From: Strongylocentrotus droebachiensis
Taxonomy: Eukaryota; Echinodermata; Echinoidea; Camarodonta; Strongylocentrotidae
Assembly: GCA_035222895.1 (NCBI GenBank)
Contig: JAVYIG010002122.1
Span: 1-64,000 of the forward strand
Length of the DNA stretch: 64,000 nucleotides
Direction of reading: 5' to 3'
In this document: piece by piece, positions 52,930-64,000 of the stretch
Numbering within the stretch: the first letter of the stretch is position 1
Layout: each line of letters starts with the position of its first letter
Notes under the pieces: model-generated
The model's database searches: none
What the model was told of the DNA's origin: nothing
The model's input: only the letters and a program-made list of their open reading frames with translations
Translations under genes and position numbers: made by a program

Positions 52930-53184
52930 CTTCTTCTTCTTTTTCTTCTTCTTCTTCCTCTTCCTATTATAAGTAGTAGCAGCAGCAGTATCGTAATGAG
53001 TATCAATATTTTAATTGTAGTTGTTGTTGTTGATAATGTTGTTATTATTGCAATTATTATTATTTATAATATTGTTATTAGTGTTCTAATAATTATCAGG
53101 ATTCTTTTCTAATTATTATTAGCATTATCAGTATTATAATCGTTATTGTTATTATTATTATCATTATTGTTATTATCATTATAG
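52930..53184. repeat. CTT, AGC and ATT microsatellites at the duplication edge
   Basis: CTTCTTCTT, AGCAGCAGC and long TTATTATTATCATT runs end exactly where similarity to 1163 begins. Confidence 0.85.
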
Positions 53185-55570
53185 TATACTTTACTCGCCA
53201 AAATAAGAGAATGTATAAACTATACTCACGTCATGTGTATAACCTAACCTACATATGCAGATCAATGACGTCATTCACCGCCTAATAGGTGCACGACGTT
53301 TCGATGCAAAGTGATTGAAGAATAATCAATTGTAAACTGCTGGTTTACAAGTCTACCGATAAAGTCCATATAAGCAGTCCGTGTAGTAGAATCCCTACTT
53401 CATAGTTCAGCGGTGCATACAAATACGTGTGCTAAAATTGGTGTAAACTGCGATAATGGCGAGACTTTAAATACGGATCTTTTGAATAAATATTCCAGCC
53501 ATTCCATTGAAATCACCTACTGTAATTTGCCAAAACCGATAAAATTTGCTGGAGTTGAGAAAGTAGGAAAGTTCTCAAATACCGACTCCCCGTTCCAAAC
53601 AGGCCGACATGTATAGCATACGAGAAAGCAATAACACACAGCGTCAGGGATTCCAGCTGCACTTATAGCGGGATCAAGTTGTGTAAATATAAGAAATGTA
53701 ACCACAATACCTCGCATGATCGCACGAGTGGTTAGATATCATCATAATTGACAATGATCTGTATTGTGACGGGTTTTATTGTTGCAAGTGGGATCTTTCA
53801 ATGGTATTTTTTGTATCATACGATAATTCAAGAAATATATTTCTTTTTGTGTATTTACGATCAGGTATAAATCGAGCGTATCGAGCTTAAATTGGCGTGG
53901 GGTCCAGGGGAAAAGGCACCCGGAAACTCGGGGGTTTTAGGGGGCTAGGTGTGGCGGGGCGTCATATAAAGTGGGGGGGGGGCACCATCAAGAAAGGGCT
54001 CTTTCGGGGGAAACGGGACTGCTGCAAAGGGAAACCTTAAAGCGAAAATAAACAATCTTATTATGAAAGACTGAAAAGATCTTTAATTCAAAACATAAGT
54101 ATATCAATTTCAAATACAAATGTATGGAGAATTATAGTACATTAATTATTGAACCCGTTTTCCTTTCATAATACATGAATTTGGTTTCCCATTCTATAAA
54201 GCATTCTTGGAGGTCCACACTAGATGAATAATTATATATCAGTTGTCCAAAGATGATCATGATCCAAAGATTATTTTACCATAAAACATTCATTTAAAGA
54301 TACAAACAGACTCACGCGCACACACGCACACACACCCATACATAACACGCATATACAATCACACCAAAAGCTATATGCACTTTTAAGGTGAACTATCATG
54401 TTTCACAACTCATTACTATAAAAATTATCAAGATTTTAGGTCAAACCATGTATGTACAAAAAAATGAAAATTACGAAACCCATCCTGAGCACGGAGGGCC
54501 AGTTTTATAGGAGAAATGAGTAAAACTTGCATATTGACACTGTCTTAATATTTGAATGATTTTATTTTCCCTCGAAGTCCACGTTCTCGTCGTGTAAATC
54601 TAAAAGTCCCTAATAGCTAGTACAAGAACGGTGTAGGCGACAATGACCCGGTATGGAGACGGAATGGAAACGTTGAATACACGGTGGAATAAATTAACAA
54701 ATATGAAATCTTTGCGGCCCGAGAGATTTTCACCGCTTGTAATTTATATCAAACGGTATGGGCCCGTTGGGCTCAGCCGGTGCCAATGGACTGCACCATA
54801 ACGCATTTTAGTTTTGTTTTTTACATAACTCTTCACGCAGTGGTAAGGATGTCAATTAACTAGGAAATATCAATATCATATTGCATATTATCACCTAGCC
54901 CATACGGCTAGAGCCGAATTAGTAAGATGGGGGTTGGGTTTTTCGGTCTTTCAATTACATCGCCTTCATATTGAACGAAAAATATTAATCAAATAGCACT
55001 AACCACCATGAATATTTGTCATTTATATTATTGCCCAAAATATAGGTCGTAGATGATATATTAAATATTGCTTTTAAACTTCTTTGAATCGCTGTTCTAA
55101 ATCAAGATCCTGCTAAACGTGTAGTTTTAAAAAGCGAGTTGGAGGGGGAAACATATTTTATGTTCCTCCAAATATTTCGAGAAAACTCGATTCTAGCCCT
55201 CCCAACTCGCAAGAATACAAAATGAAAAATTTAAATCTTTCTCTATCATGAAAAAAGGTGTTCTATGAAAAAAGAATCGAAACAGCGCGTATAGAAGACA
55301 AGGGTAAGAAACGAGGAATAATTTGCTTGCAAATGTGCCGAAAGTTGTACATCTATACAATTATAAAATTATCAAAGCAAAAATATAAAAAAGGCAATTA
55401 TTTCAATTCACAATTTCTATGTCACGGTCACCTGTATTGGCTTGTCTTTTGTTAACCAGAAAAGCGGAGGCGAGAATGAAAACAAAGCCTCCCACAGAAA
55501 ATCAAATCATGACGGCAATCTTTCGACTTTTGAAGACAATTTCATCATCATATGCCTTCCCACATTTCAG

Positions 55571-55628
55571 CCGACCTGGTGTTTTCTTGTGTTCCTCAAC
55601 ACTCTGGTTATTGCACCATCAATTTATG
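55571..55628 (+). CDS. Candidate first exon of MS4A-like gene, right copy
   Basis: Counterpart of 4002-4061 with acceptor CACATTTCAG and ATG|GTAAGT. Would join to GAC at 61042. Confidence 0.25.
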
Positions 55629-56640
55629 GTAAGTATATTTTGTAATTTTCCACTACGATTATTAACTTAGTGTATGATATGGTATGTCGTCGTTTTCAAC
55701 TATTTCCCTTGAATATTGTCAGCGTTAAGAATGTAGTTGTCTTTCAGAAGATTTTTTCAGAAGATTTTAATCCGAAGGGATACGATTATCTTTACACGTG
55801 CTTAATAATTATCTCATCGTTGAAAAGGCCCATATACACTGACCCCCTATTAGGTGTTGTTGGCAACTAGCTCAACTAGCTAACCTAATGCTAGGTAGCT
55901 CGTAGTTTTAGGTAGTAAGATATTATGAATCTGGTCGTAAGAACTGGGAGTTTACTATTTTGCCGTCCTTTGCTATGTAACCTTCTTATTTTATCGATGG
56001 TAGAAACTCAGCGAACCTCTTTGCGCCATTTCTCTCTTTTCCTTGGGTACATTTAAGAAGGCATCTTCAAGTCGAGTTGCATTAAACAAAATTGATGAAG
56101 TCGGCCATGAATGGATGAGTACGTTTTTGTTGAATCTCGTATTAGGACAATAATGGCCACTCTTATCTAATGCTCATATCCGTCACGCAGTGACGCTCAT
56201 GTTCAACGCGCATAAATAGATATTATTATTTTCCAGAAGTTGATTTAATACATTAGAGCTGTACACAAATTATTCCTTTTAGGCGGTAGAAAATGGCATT
56301 GATTTGTTCAGAATGTCACAGTTCATCATTTTGGCTCTATAAAGCAGTAAGCTAAGTTCAACCAGGATTGACTTAGTATAGATATATCAATACGGGTCAA
56401 TCTAGCTAAGCTTATTCGCATTGTTTTGCAAATGTAGATACCCGGACCAATTACACGGAGAAAGCATGACGTCATCACAGCCACGCATCGTACGCATGAC
56501 GTCATCACCAAGAGAGGTAAATGATCAAGTACCGACGTATGACGTCATACTGGTTGGAGTTGTCAAGGTTTCTAGTTCCATAAAATAATTGTGCTAAACA
56601 ATGGTGTGGTGATGACACCCGTACTAGCCCCAAACACTAG

Positions 56641-59600
56641 TTTTATTTATTTATTTATTTATTCCGTTTTATTTAAACAGGGTAGCCCCGTCAGTAATCA
56701 AAGTACTGTTTTCCATGGGGCCCTGTACACAAATGAACATATATGAAGAAACAAACTACTTGAACAATATAAACATCATGGAAAACATCAATAAATAGCA
56801 ACATATAATAGAAAGTGAGTAAAGAGTAAGAGTGAATAATGAAACAAAGTCGGAGTAAGAAGGATAAATTTTAATGAGCAATTTCAAATCGAAAACAATA
56901 TACTCTGATTATTATCAATGATCTGTTTAGATTTTAACAAATCATTATATTGATAAATTTATGTAAATATTCATGAAAGAAATAAATAAAGAAAGGCAAA
57001 TTTTTCTTTAAGATCGCTGCTTAAAATAGAGAGAATAAAAATTATTCTAGGTCGGGGCATTTCGAACTGAGTGGGGTAGGCTATTCCACTGGAGAGCACC
57101 ATCAACTGAGAAGGCACGTTTTCCACATTCTGTTTTAATTCTTGGAATAATGACGCCCAAATTGTCAGCATTCCTTGTTGAGTATCTATGAGTATGGGCG
57201 GACAGGGTGAACATATCATATAAATATGATGGGGCACTATTATTCATAACATCATACATTAAAGGGATCGTTTAACAATGTTAAATCTGAGATACACGGT
57301 CCTACGTGTTATCAGTGTCTGTGATATGGTGTAATATTGAAGCCCTAAAACAATTGCGCTTCAAAATGATCAAGAAGTGCCTCAAAAAAGTAAAAATCTT
57401 TGAGTGACCGGTTTTACCATACTCGTTTTCCCCAATAGACTGTAGTGTTATGAAAACCGTCAGGCGAACGGTTTTCAAAATGTGTAATTTCAATCATAAA
57501 TATCTTGATAATCAGACAGGCGATCGGCTTGTAAAAGTCATGGGGTTCCTGACTGACTTAAAGGTTTATAATTATCATTGCATCATGAGCTAAATCCAGA
57601 ATTTTGTTTCAGAATCTGAGACATAGTTACCGGATCCCTTTAATTTACTTTTATTGAACTCCCATCTTTTTCCCATGTCAATCCATCTTTAGGGTACTAA
57701 ACATTTCAGATGTGGGAATCAAAGTATTTATTTTCAGGATAATTCTTGCCATCTGCTTGTGTTGCTTAATCAAGATATCTTTTGTTCTTTTATTACAAGT
57801 ACTCCATGAGACACTACAATAGTCATAGTAATGCCTAAGTCACATATAAACCGGGCCCCGTACGATTCTCCCTACCCGGCGGCTTGCCGTGGATTCAGAG
57901 ACCGTACGGGAACCGTCCGATTTTCATTTCTACGGCATGTGTGGTCACATATTCTGCGGCGCCCGGGAGGTGCCCGGAGAAAATTGGTCGAGTGAAATGC
58001 AAGGCGCCCGTAAGGGTGCCGGCAGGGTGCCGACCGAGTGCCGACCGGTAACCTTACGGGCTCCGTCCGATGACCAGGTGTACCGATGGGTCCCGGAAGG
58101 TGCCCTGCCGGGGCCCGGCCAGGGTCCTCAAGGCGCCCGGCCGGGTGCCGTGCGGTGCACTGAACTACAGAGCGAGTCAGAAAAATTGTCCCACTTTTTA
58201 AAAGTTGTATTGTTTGAAGTATGAATATTTAATCATGGGTTTCATGATATATCTTGATAGAGCATGATCCTCCTAATACATTTAGGTACCATTTTCATTT
58301 GAATCTCTGCATGCATCACTGAATAAAATATCCAGAAATGGACAATAATAAATTGAAATTGAATTGAAATTGAATATCAGACAATCTTTACAAGACTGCC
58401 AGACCTCACTTGCGCCAAGTTACTGGGTGAGGAATAAAACAGTGCATTGAACAAAGGCAGTCAGACACGCGTACACGCACATGCACCTACACACACACAC
58501 ACACGCACACGCACATACACATACACACACACACACACACGCACGTGCACACGCACATAAATGAGCATTCCATTCCCGACAAGGCCCACCCAAACTGTTA
58601 CTTTTTGTCGGGAATTCTTGTTATCGTACGATAAGTTGAGTGGTCGCTGTCCTCTTGGTGCGTATTGGCGGATGTTGTGCTTCATGATGATGATGATGAT
58701 GATGATGATGATAATGATGATGATGAAGATTAAGATGATGGCAATGATGATGATGATGACATGATGGTGGTAGTGAATGTGTACAAAAGGGAAAGATTTT
58801 TATGGTTATGCCACTTAAACATTCAGTGATCTTGATAAAAATCAATGCTCAATCACAAAAGGGGTAAGTAGGAAACAATTGTCACCGTGTGTGTTGTGTG
58901 TGCGTATGTGTGTGCGTGCGTGTGTGTGTGTGTGCGTGTGCGTGCGCGTGTGTTTGTGTATTTTTGTCTGTCTGGCTAATTGGATAATTGAAAAAAACTG
59001 GCTGTCTTTGTTCAAAACATTATTTTATTCCTCACCCAGCAACTTGGCTCAATTAAGTGAGATCGATCTAGCAGTCTTGTAAAGATTGTCTGATGTTCAG
59101 TCATGCATGCAGAGATTCAAATGAAAATGGTACCTAAATGTACTGGGAGGATAAATCTATCAAATTATCATGAAACTCATGATTAAATATTCATACTTCA
59201 AACAATACAACTTTTAAAAAGTGGAACATTTTTTCCGACTCACTCTGTAGGTGTCCTCTGGTATCCGCATCTCCTGTATTTAAAACTGCGTTGTACATTT
59301 CGAGATGCCGCCGTGAGGGACCCGCACGGGCAATATTCATTTTAAATGGCCCCCGGACGGCAGACGCCTATTGTTGTGCATATCACCCGGGTCTCTTGAG
59401 GGGCCCGTGAGGGCGCCGTAGGGTACACGTACGGAACCCTTGAGCACCGCAAGGCGCCCGTAAAGATTTTTCATGAAAATTGACCCCCAAAATCGTAAGG
59501 GGCCCGTCCGGGCACCGTCCGGAGCCCGCACGGGACCCGTAAGGTGCCCCCACGGGCCCTTTACGGGCTTTCTACGGGCTAACGGTCAGATAAAAACGCC

Positions 59601-60077
59601 GGGAGAATTGGGAGCAGCCAACTCAGCACCACGGCGCCCGTACGGCTTAGAAAACTGTCCCGGCGCCCGTAGGAACTTGACGGCAGCCGGCCGGACACCG
59701 GCCGGAAATTCCCAAAATGTCTGTTTTTACTCGCCGTACGGGCCCCGGAGTGTATATGTGACAGAGGCATAGGAAGGATAAGGGAATTGGCAAGTAGTTT
59801 GGCACTATCAATTGTGAGATATTTCCTGACTCTACGAAGTAGGGCCAACCTAGAGGCAATTTTATTTGAAGTGTATTTCACATGATCCTGCCACGTCATG
59901 TGCTGGTCTAGACAAACTCCCAGATATTTTACATGTTGAACTTGCTTGATTGGTACATTAGAAAGTTTTATTGCGATTTGTGTGTATTGCAAGTTCAGCA
60001 ATTTCTGCGGTGTTCCAAAAATCATGAAGCATGTCTTGTCCGTATTCAGGGTAAGTTGGTTTCTTTCTAACCACTTT
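56641..60077 (-). mobile_element. 5'-truncated CR1/Jockey-like LINE in intron 1 of the right copy
   Basis: Precise insertion relative to the left copy (...AAACACTAG|TGAGCAC... at 6235). On the minus strand it begins inside reverse transcriptase (TKWLERNQLTLNTDKTCFMI; VKYLGVCLDQHMTWQDHV; LLRRVRKYLT), continues after a nested element (YYDYCSVSW; KQHKQMARIIL), and ends with the C-terminal block (SAPSYLYDMF; NSLPHSVRNAP) and an (AATA)n tail at 56641-56662. No clear target duplication. Confidence 0.88.
57833..59768. mobile_element. 1.9-kb foldback element nested in the LINE
   Basis: Long inverted arms (about 57833-58470 and 58965-59768) match through GTCACATATA, a GCGCCCG-rich outer zone, and AGTATGAATATTTAATCATG and TGCATGCAT inner landmarks. 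The ~500-bp centre holds (CA)n, (GAT)n and (GT)n microsatellites. Flanks ATAGTAAT and ATAGGAAG match at 6 of 8 positions, possibly a decayed 8-bp target duplication as made by hAT-type transposases. It interrupts the LINE coding frame between ...SLILP and YYDYC. Encodes no protein. Confidence 0.85.
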
Positions 60078-60789
60078 GTGAGCACTTTTCTTTGTTTTTC
60101 GCCCCGGAGCGCTTTAAAAAAAAACTCAACACCCCCTCCCCCCCCCCCCTTGACCCCCAAAAGGTTTTTAAAAAATGTCCCGGCCAACGATGAGTGCCTC
60201 TTTTTGAGAGTTAAGAAGTGCCCCATTTTCACCTCTGATAATTACTCTTTGTACTTTGGCACATGCTCCTTTTCTTTCCTGATAAGTGTCCCCTTTTCCT
60301 CTCAGGTTATTTTAAGTGTTGCGATCGTTTTTAATATGAAATTGTAAAGTAAATAAAGAAATGTAAATATAGATGTGTATACATACATATACATATTAGA
60401 TCAATATCATGCTTGATTCTGGACCCGTGTGTCGGCGATAGCAGAGCAGGATCATTCTTATCACTTCAATGCAGAAGCAACACAAATAAAAAGAACAATG
60501 TCTGTTTTTGGACTTTGTATTCTCTCTCTTGGGAAACATGTCTAGTGAGTGAACTTGTATTAGACGGTTGTCATTGTTAAAATTATTTTCATTAGACGCT
60601 CTTTGGTGTAGTGATAATAGTGGGAGAAGTGTAGCATGTTTCAAGAGCAAATAGACAAATATTAAAGCACATGAGGATATAGTTTGTAATAAAATTAGCA
60701 TAAAATTATACTTCGAAGAAATTAAACGTTTATTAATGTTGTACTCCTTTATCAAAAACGCGTTCCTTTTTAGGATTGATAATTATTAT

Positions 60790-60970
60790 TTCAATAATAA
60801 TAATAAGAAGAAGAAAAATAGTAATAATAGAAGTATCAGTAATAATAGTTTTATTATTATCATTATTATTATTATTATAATTATAACAATTGTAATAATA
60901 GAAATAGCAATAATACCTATGACAATAACAATAACAATGATAATAATGATAAAAATGGTATGAAAAAATA
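60790..60970. repeat. AT-rich trinucleotide tract (right copy)
   Basis: ATT/AAT/AATAAC repeats, counterpart of 6895-7110. Confidence 0.8.
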
Positions 60971-61041
60971 ATGATAGCATCGTTGAAGAGATTTTTCTTG
61001 AATCATCTCTAACGGTCAAACTGGTCTTAATTTTGTTTCAG

Positions 61042-61206
61042 GACTGTTGCCCGAGGAGGTCCCCGCAATACAACGCGAGTCTCGGTTTCTCGTCTGGTGT
61101 GATGCAAGTCGTATGTGGGGTGTGTACCCTTCTATTAGGGGGTGTCTTCTTTGCCTTGGTCTTAGACGTTATTGACACAGGAGCAGGAGTATGGTGCGGG
61201 GCGTTC
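61042..61206 (+). CDS. MS4A-like exon with TM1 (right copy)
   Basis: 165 nt, acceptor TTTTGTTTCAG, donor GTAAGT. Encodes DCCPRRSPQYNASLGFSSG then the same TM1 and VWCGAF as the left copy. Confidence 0.75.
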
Positions 61207-61430
61207 GTAAGTCCCTCTCTTGATAACACCTACCTCATTACCTCTTTACCCCATCCCCGCCCTTCCTGTCCCTCTCCACCGCCCCCCTCTCTCTCTCTCT
61301 CTCTCTTTCTCTCTCTGACACAGGATCAGGAGTATGGTGTGTGGGGTGTTCGTAAGTCCCTCTCTTGAAAACATATACCTCATATTACCTCTTTACCCCA
61401 TCCCTGCCCTCCCTCTCCCACACCACCCCC

Positions 61431-61466
<36 letters not shown>

Positions 61467-61846
61467 GACACAGGAGCAGGAGTATGATGCGGGGCGTTCG
61501 TAAGTCCCTCTCTTGAAAACACATACCTCATGTTACCTCTTAACCCCATCCCCGCCCTCCCTCTCCCACACCAACCCCCCCCCCCCCTCTCTCTCTCTCT
61601 CTGACACAGGAGCAGGAGTATGGTGCGGGGCGTTCGTAAGTCCCTCAGTCTCTTGATAACACACACCTCATGCAACCTATTTACCCCCTCCCCGCCCTCC
61701 CTCTCCCACACCACCCCCCCTCTCTCTGTCTCTCTGACACAGAAGCAGGAGTATGGTGCGTGGGGTGTTCGTAAGTCCCTCTCTTGATAACACCTACCTC
61801 ATATTACCTCTTTACCCCCATCCCTGCCCTCCCTCTCCCACACCAT

Positions 61847-61880
<34 letters not shown>

Positions 61881-62733
61881 ACAGGAGCAGGAGTATGGTG
61901 CGGGGCGTTCGTAAGTCCCTCAGTGACTTGATAACACACACCTCATGTAACCTCTTTACCCCCTCCCCGCCCTCCCTCTCCCACACCACCCCCTCTCTCT
62001 CTCTCTCTCTCTCTGACACAGGAGCAGGAGTATGGTGTGTGGGGTGTTCGTAAGTCCCTCTTGATAACACCTACCTCATATTACCTCTTTACCCCATCCC
62101 CGCCCTCCCTCTCCCACACCATCCCCTCCCTCTCTCTCTCTCTCTCTCTCTGACACAGGAGCAGGAGTATGGTGCGGGGCGTTCGTAAGTCCCTCAGTGA
62201 CTTGATAACACACACCTCATGTAACCTCTTTACCCCCTCCCCGCCCTCCCTCTCCCACACCACCCCCCTCTCTCTCTCTCTCTCTGACACAGGAGCAGGA
62301 GTATGGTGTGTGGGGTGTTCGTAAGTCCCTCTCTTGATAACACCTACCTCATATTACCTCTTTACCCCCTCCCCGCCCTCCCTCTCCAAAACCACCTCCC
62401 CCTCTCCCTTTCCTTCCCCTACCCCCTAAACCCTTCTCTCTCTCTCTCTCTCACTCTCTCTCTGACACAGGAGCAGGAGAATGGTGTGTGGGGTGTTCGT
62501 AAGTCCCTCTTTTGGAAGCAACTACTTCATTACTTCTGTATCCCACCCACGCCTCTCCCCCCCCCCTTAACCCCCCCCCCCCCCCCTCCTCCCCTCCCGT
62601 TTCCTCCCCTCTCCCTATTCCCCCTCTATCTCTCTCTCTCTCTCTCTGGCACCGGAGCAGGGGTAAGATGTAGGGTGGTCGTAAGTTTCTCTTTCTTGAA
62701 CACACCTACCTCATTCCCCTTTTACGCGACCCC

Positions 62734-62771
<38 letters not shown>

Positions 62772-63794
62772 TGTTTGTTATTTTCATTCCATGTGTTGGC
62801 TATTTTGTTTAGTTTAAAATTTGTTGTTCCTCTTTCATTCTTATGAAACTTTTCAAGTCACATACATGTATTTTGATGTTTGTAATTTTTTTTTTTTTTG
62901 GTATTAGCTTTCTCTCTTCACCTTGTTTTATATGTTTCATCTTTAAAGTTTTGTCCTATCTGTTTATATTCCATTTGGTGTCCATAACTATGATTTGTTT
63001 TATTTTCGTAACGCGGACTTGCTGAAAGCAGTCTTTTTAGCCTGATGTGAGTTATCCGTGATTAAATAAATTCAATTCAATTCAACAATACATTGACGAA
63101 CTACGTCACGCAAACTTTATTCTGGGGGATATACGATTGGGTATTGGACATGGTATAGCATTGGATTTTCGACAGTCTCTGTGATCATGTTAAGTGGAGG
63201 AAATCAATGAGACATTAATATCCAAACTTGTCAGTTAATTATTACTAATAGAGGAAAATACGCAGTAATTTTATAGGTTTTCCATTGGTGAGAGTAATTA
63301 TTTACAGCTGAATTTAATACTTCTTTGTCATTATATTTGATATATCAGATCTTCATACCGACTGGTGTTCTCGGCATCTTCAGTAAAGGAAAACGAACAG
63401 GAGTGGTTCGTATAAAGTTCTATTTATAATAATATTGATATTCTGGATTTATATAGTGCTATTTTCTTTAAATATAATTATATTATTTTATTCATTGCTG
63501 CATGGTTATGAATATTATTATTATCATCGTTATTATTGTAAAACTTATAGCTATCATTATTATGACTACTACTAATATTATTATTATCATTATTTTCATT
63601 ATTTTAATACAATTATGATTAAATGTTATTGTTATTGTTTTTGTTTGATATCATTAATACAGATCATAGCCTATCTGGTCATGTGCCTCCTATCCTGTCT
63701 TGCAAGCTTAGTAATGGCTGCTTTTATATTTTACTGGACCTGGTACTGGGGAGTGTACTGCAGCAGTCAGTCCAAGAAATGCTCTCACGTCACG
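61042..63794 (+). CDS. MS4A/CD20-like gene, right copy (partial)
   Basis: Exons 61042-61206 (55 codons, TM1 and start of TM2), 63349-63405 (19 codons, TM2) and 63663-63794 (44 codons, TM3) are open and similar to the left gene; TM4 and tail exons lie beyond the window. Differences include loss of one serine codon and M to R near the N terminus, and L to W plus T to S after TM3. The donor after the TM2 exon has changed from GTAAAT to GTTCGT, a poor splice site, so this copy may be mis-spliced. Intron 1 holds the LINE; intron 2 holds the expanded splice-unit array. Confidence 0.7.
61300..62765 (+). repeat. Expanded splice-unit minisatellite (right copy)
   Basis: About ten units of (CT)n-TGACACAG-exon piece-GTAAGTCCCTC-spacer. 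Acceptor-to-donor segments: 61324-61351, 61474-61499, 61610-61635, 61743-61770, 61885-61910, 62022-62049, 62159-62184, 62293-62320, 62471-62498, plus a degenerate one at 62653-62680. Segment length is 26 nt (GTGCGGGGCG type) or 28 nt (GTGTGTGGGGTG type); from 61885 to 62320 they alternate with a ~274-bp double period. Confidence 0.92.
63349..63405 (+). CDS. MS4A-like exon with TM2 (right copy)
   Basis: 57 nt, identical peptide IFIPTGVLGIFSKGKRTGV, acceptor TATATCAG; donor changed to GTTCGT. Confidence 0.68.
63663..63794 (+). CDS. MS4A-like exon with TM3 (right copy)
   Basis: 132 nt, acceptor AATACAG, donor GTAAGG. Same TM3; loop reads TWYWGVYCSSQSKKCSHVT. Confidence 0.75.
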
Positions 63795-64000
63795 GTAAGG
63801 AGCTGTCCAGGCCCGGCCAGTCTATGATAGGTCCAGAGGGCCGTCTGAAAAATATCTGACCTCATGGCTCACGATAGTGGCGTAGCTACAGAGGGGGGGG
63901 GCACAGGGGCATATCCCCATCGAGGGGTAGAAAAGAAGCTAAAAAAGAGAGGAAGGTTAGGGAGAAGGGGTGAAAGAATGAGAAAGAAGACGCCTGGTAC

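Larger units (their letters stand above)
53185..64000 (+). repeat. Segmental duplication, right copy
   Basis: Collinear with 1163-~9100 (see that entry). It lacks the 5069, 5282 and ~4510 segments, carries a 3.4-kb insertion at 56641-60077 and a longer splice-unit minisatellite, and runs off the window. Confidence 0.9.

Noticed and set aside
57889..58224. 111-codon open frame (plus strand) rich in Gly, Pro and Arg
   Set aside because: Lies wholly inside the GC-rich arm of the foldback element; the composition comes from GCGCCCG repeats and the opposite arm has no equivalent protein.

Overview
This looks like nuclear DNA from an animal, most likely an echinoderm and probably a sea urchin (inference). 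The signs are spliced genes with long AT-rich introns, tRNA-headed SINEs, CR1/Jockey-like LINEs (one with a 2A-like motif of the sort known from sea-urchin retrotransposons), many TIR elements, and a large ankyrin-repeat/death-domain gene. There is no bacterial operon structure. Most short open frames here are chance or repeat-derived; the real coding sequence lies in exons, which I assembled by hand from splice sites and reading phase.

Layout. (1) 1163-~9100 is one copy of a segmental duplication whose second copy starts at ~53185 and runs off the window end at 64000. Each copy carries a plus-strand four-transmembrane MS4A/CD20-like gene. Five exons can be joined in phase in the left copy (7177-10508); three are visible in the right copy (61042-63794). 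The two copies differ by precise insertions, so each acts as the empty site for mobile elements in the other. Intron 2 of the gene has been overrun by a minisatellite whose every unit carries a pyrimidine tract, an AG acceptor, a 26-29 nt piece of the exon 3' end and a GTAAGT donor. (2) ~10.5-20.5 kb is intronic or intergenic: a 134-bp minisatellite, a decayed LINE, and a 3.2-kb satellite with ~82-bp monomers and a ~715-bp higher-order period. (3) 20540-49488 on the minus strand is one large gene. It has a 1210-codon exon of about 35 ankyrin repeats (17 nearly uniform 66-residue double repeats plus a terminal repeat), two more ankyrin exons, a serine/threonine/proline-rich linker built from a duplicated exon pair (35 nt and 127 nt), a ZU5 domain with an HFS tripeptide, a UPA-like region and a death domain. 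Reading phase agrees at every junction from 38.6 kb down to 20.5 kb. Its introns are full of SINEs, MITEs and nested LINEs, including a 2A-bearing CR1-like element inserted into another LINE at 39.9-42.6 kb. (4) 49.5-53.2 kb holds decayed ankyrin sequence, a G-tract-flanked MITE and microsatellites. (5) The right duplicate follows; its first intron contains a 5'-truncated LINE that is itself split by a 1.9-kb foldback element.

How the genes work: the ANK-ZU5-UPA-death protein has the architecture of intracellular adaptor or receptor proteins (ankyrins, UNC5, PIDD1 families), with a repetitive recognition surface at the N terminus and a death-domain signalling end. The MS4A-like genes encode small tetraspanning membrane proteins. 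Nothing in the sequence shows that the two gene types work together. Exon calls rest on reading by eye; terminal exons, promoters and poly(A) sites could not be fixed.
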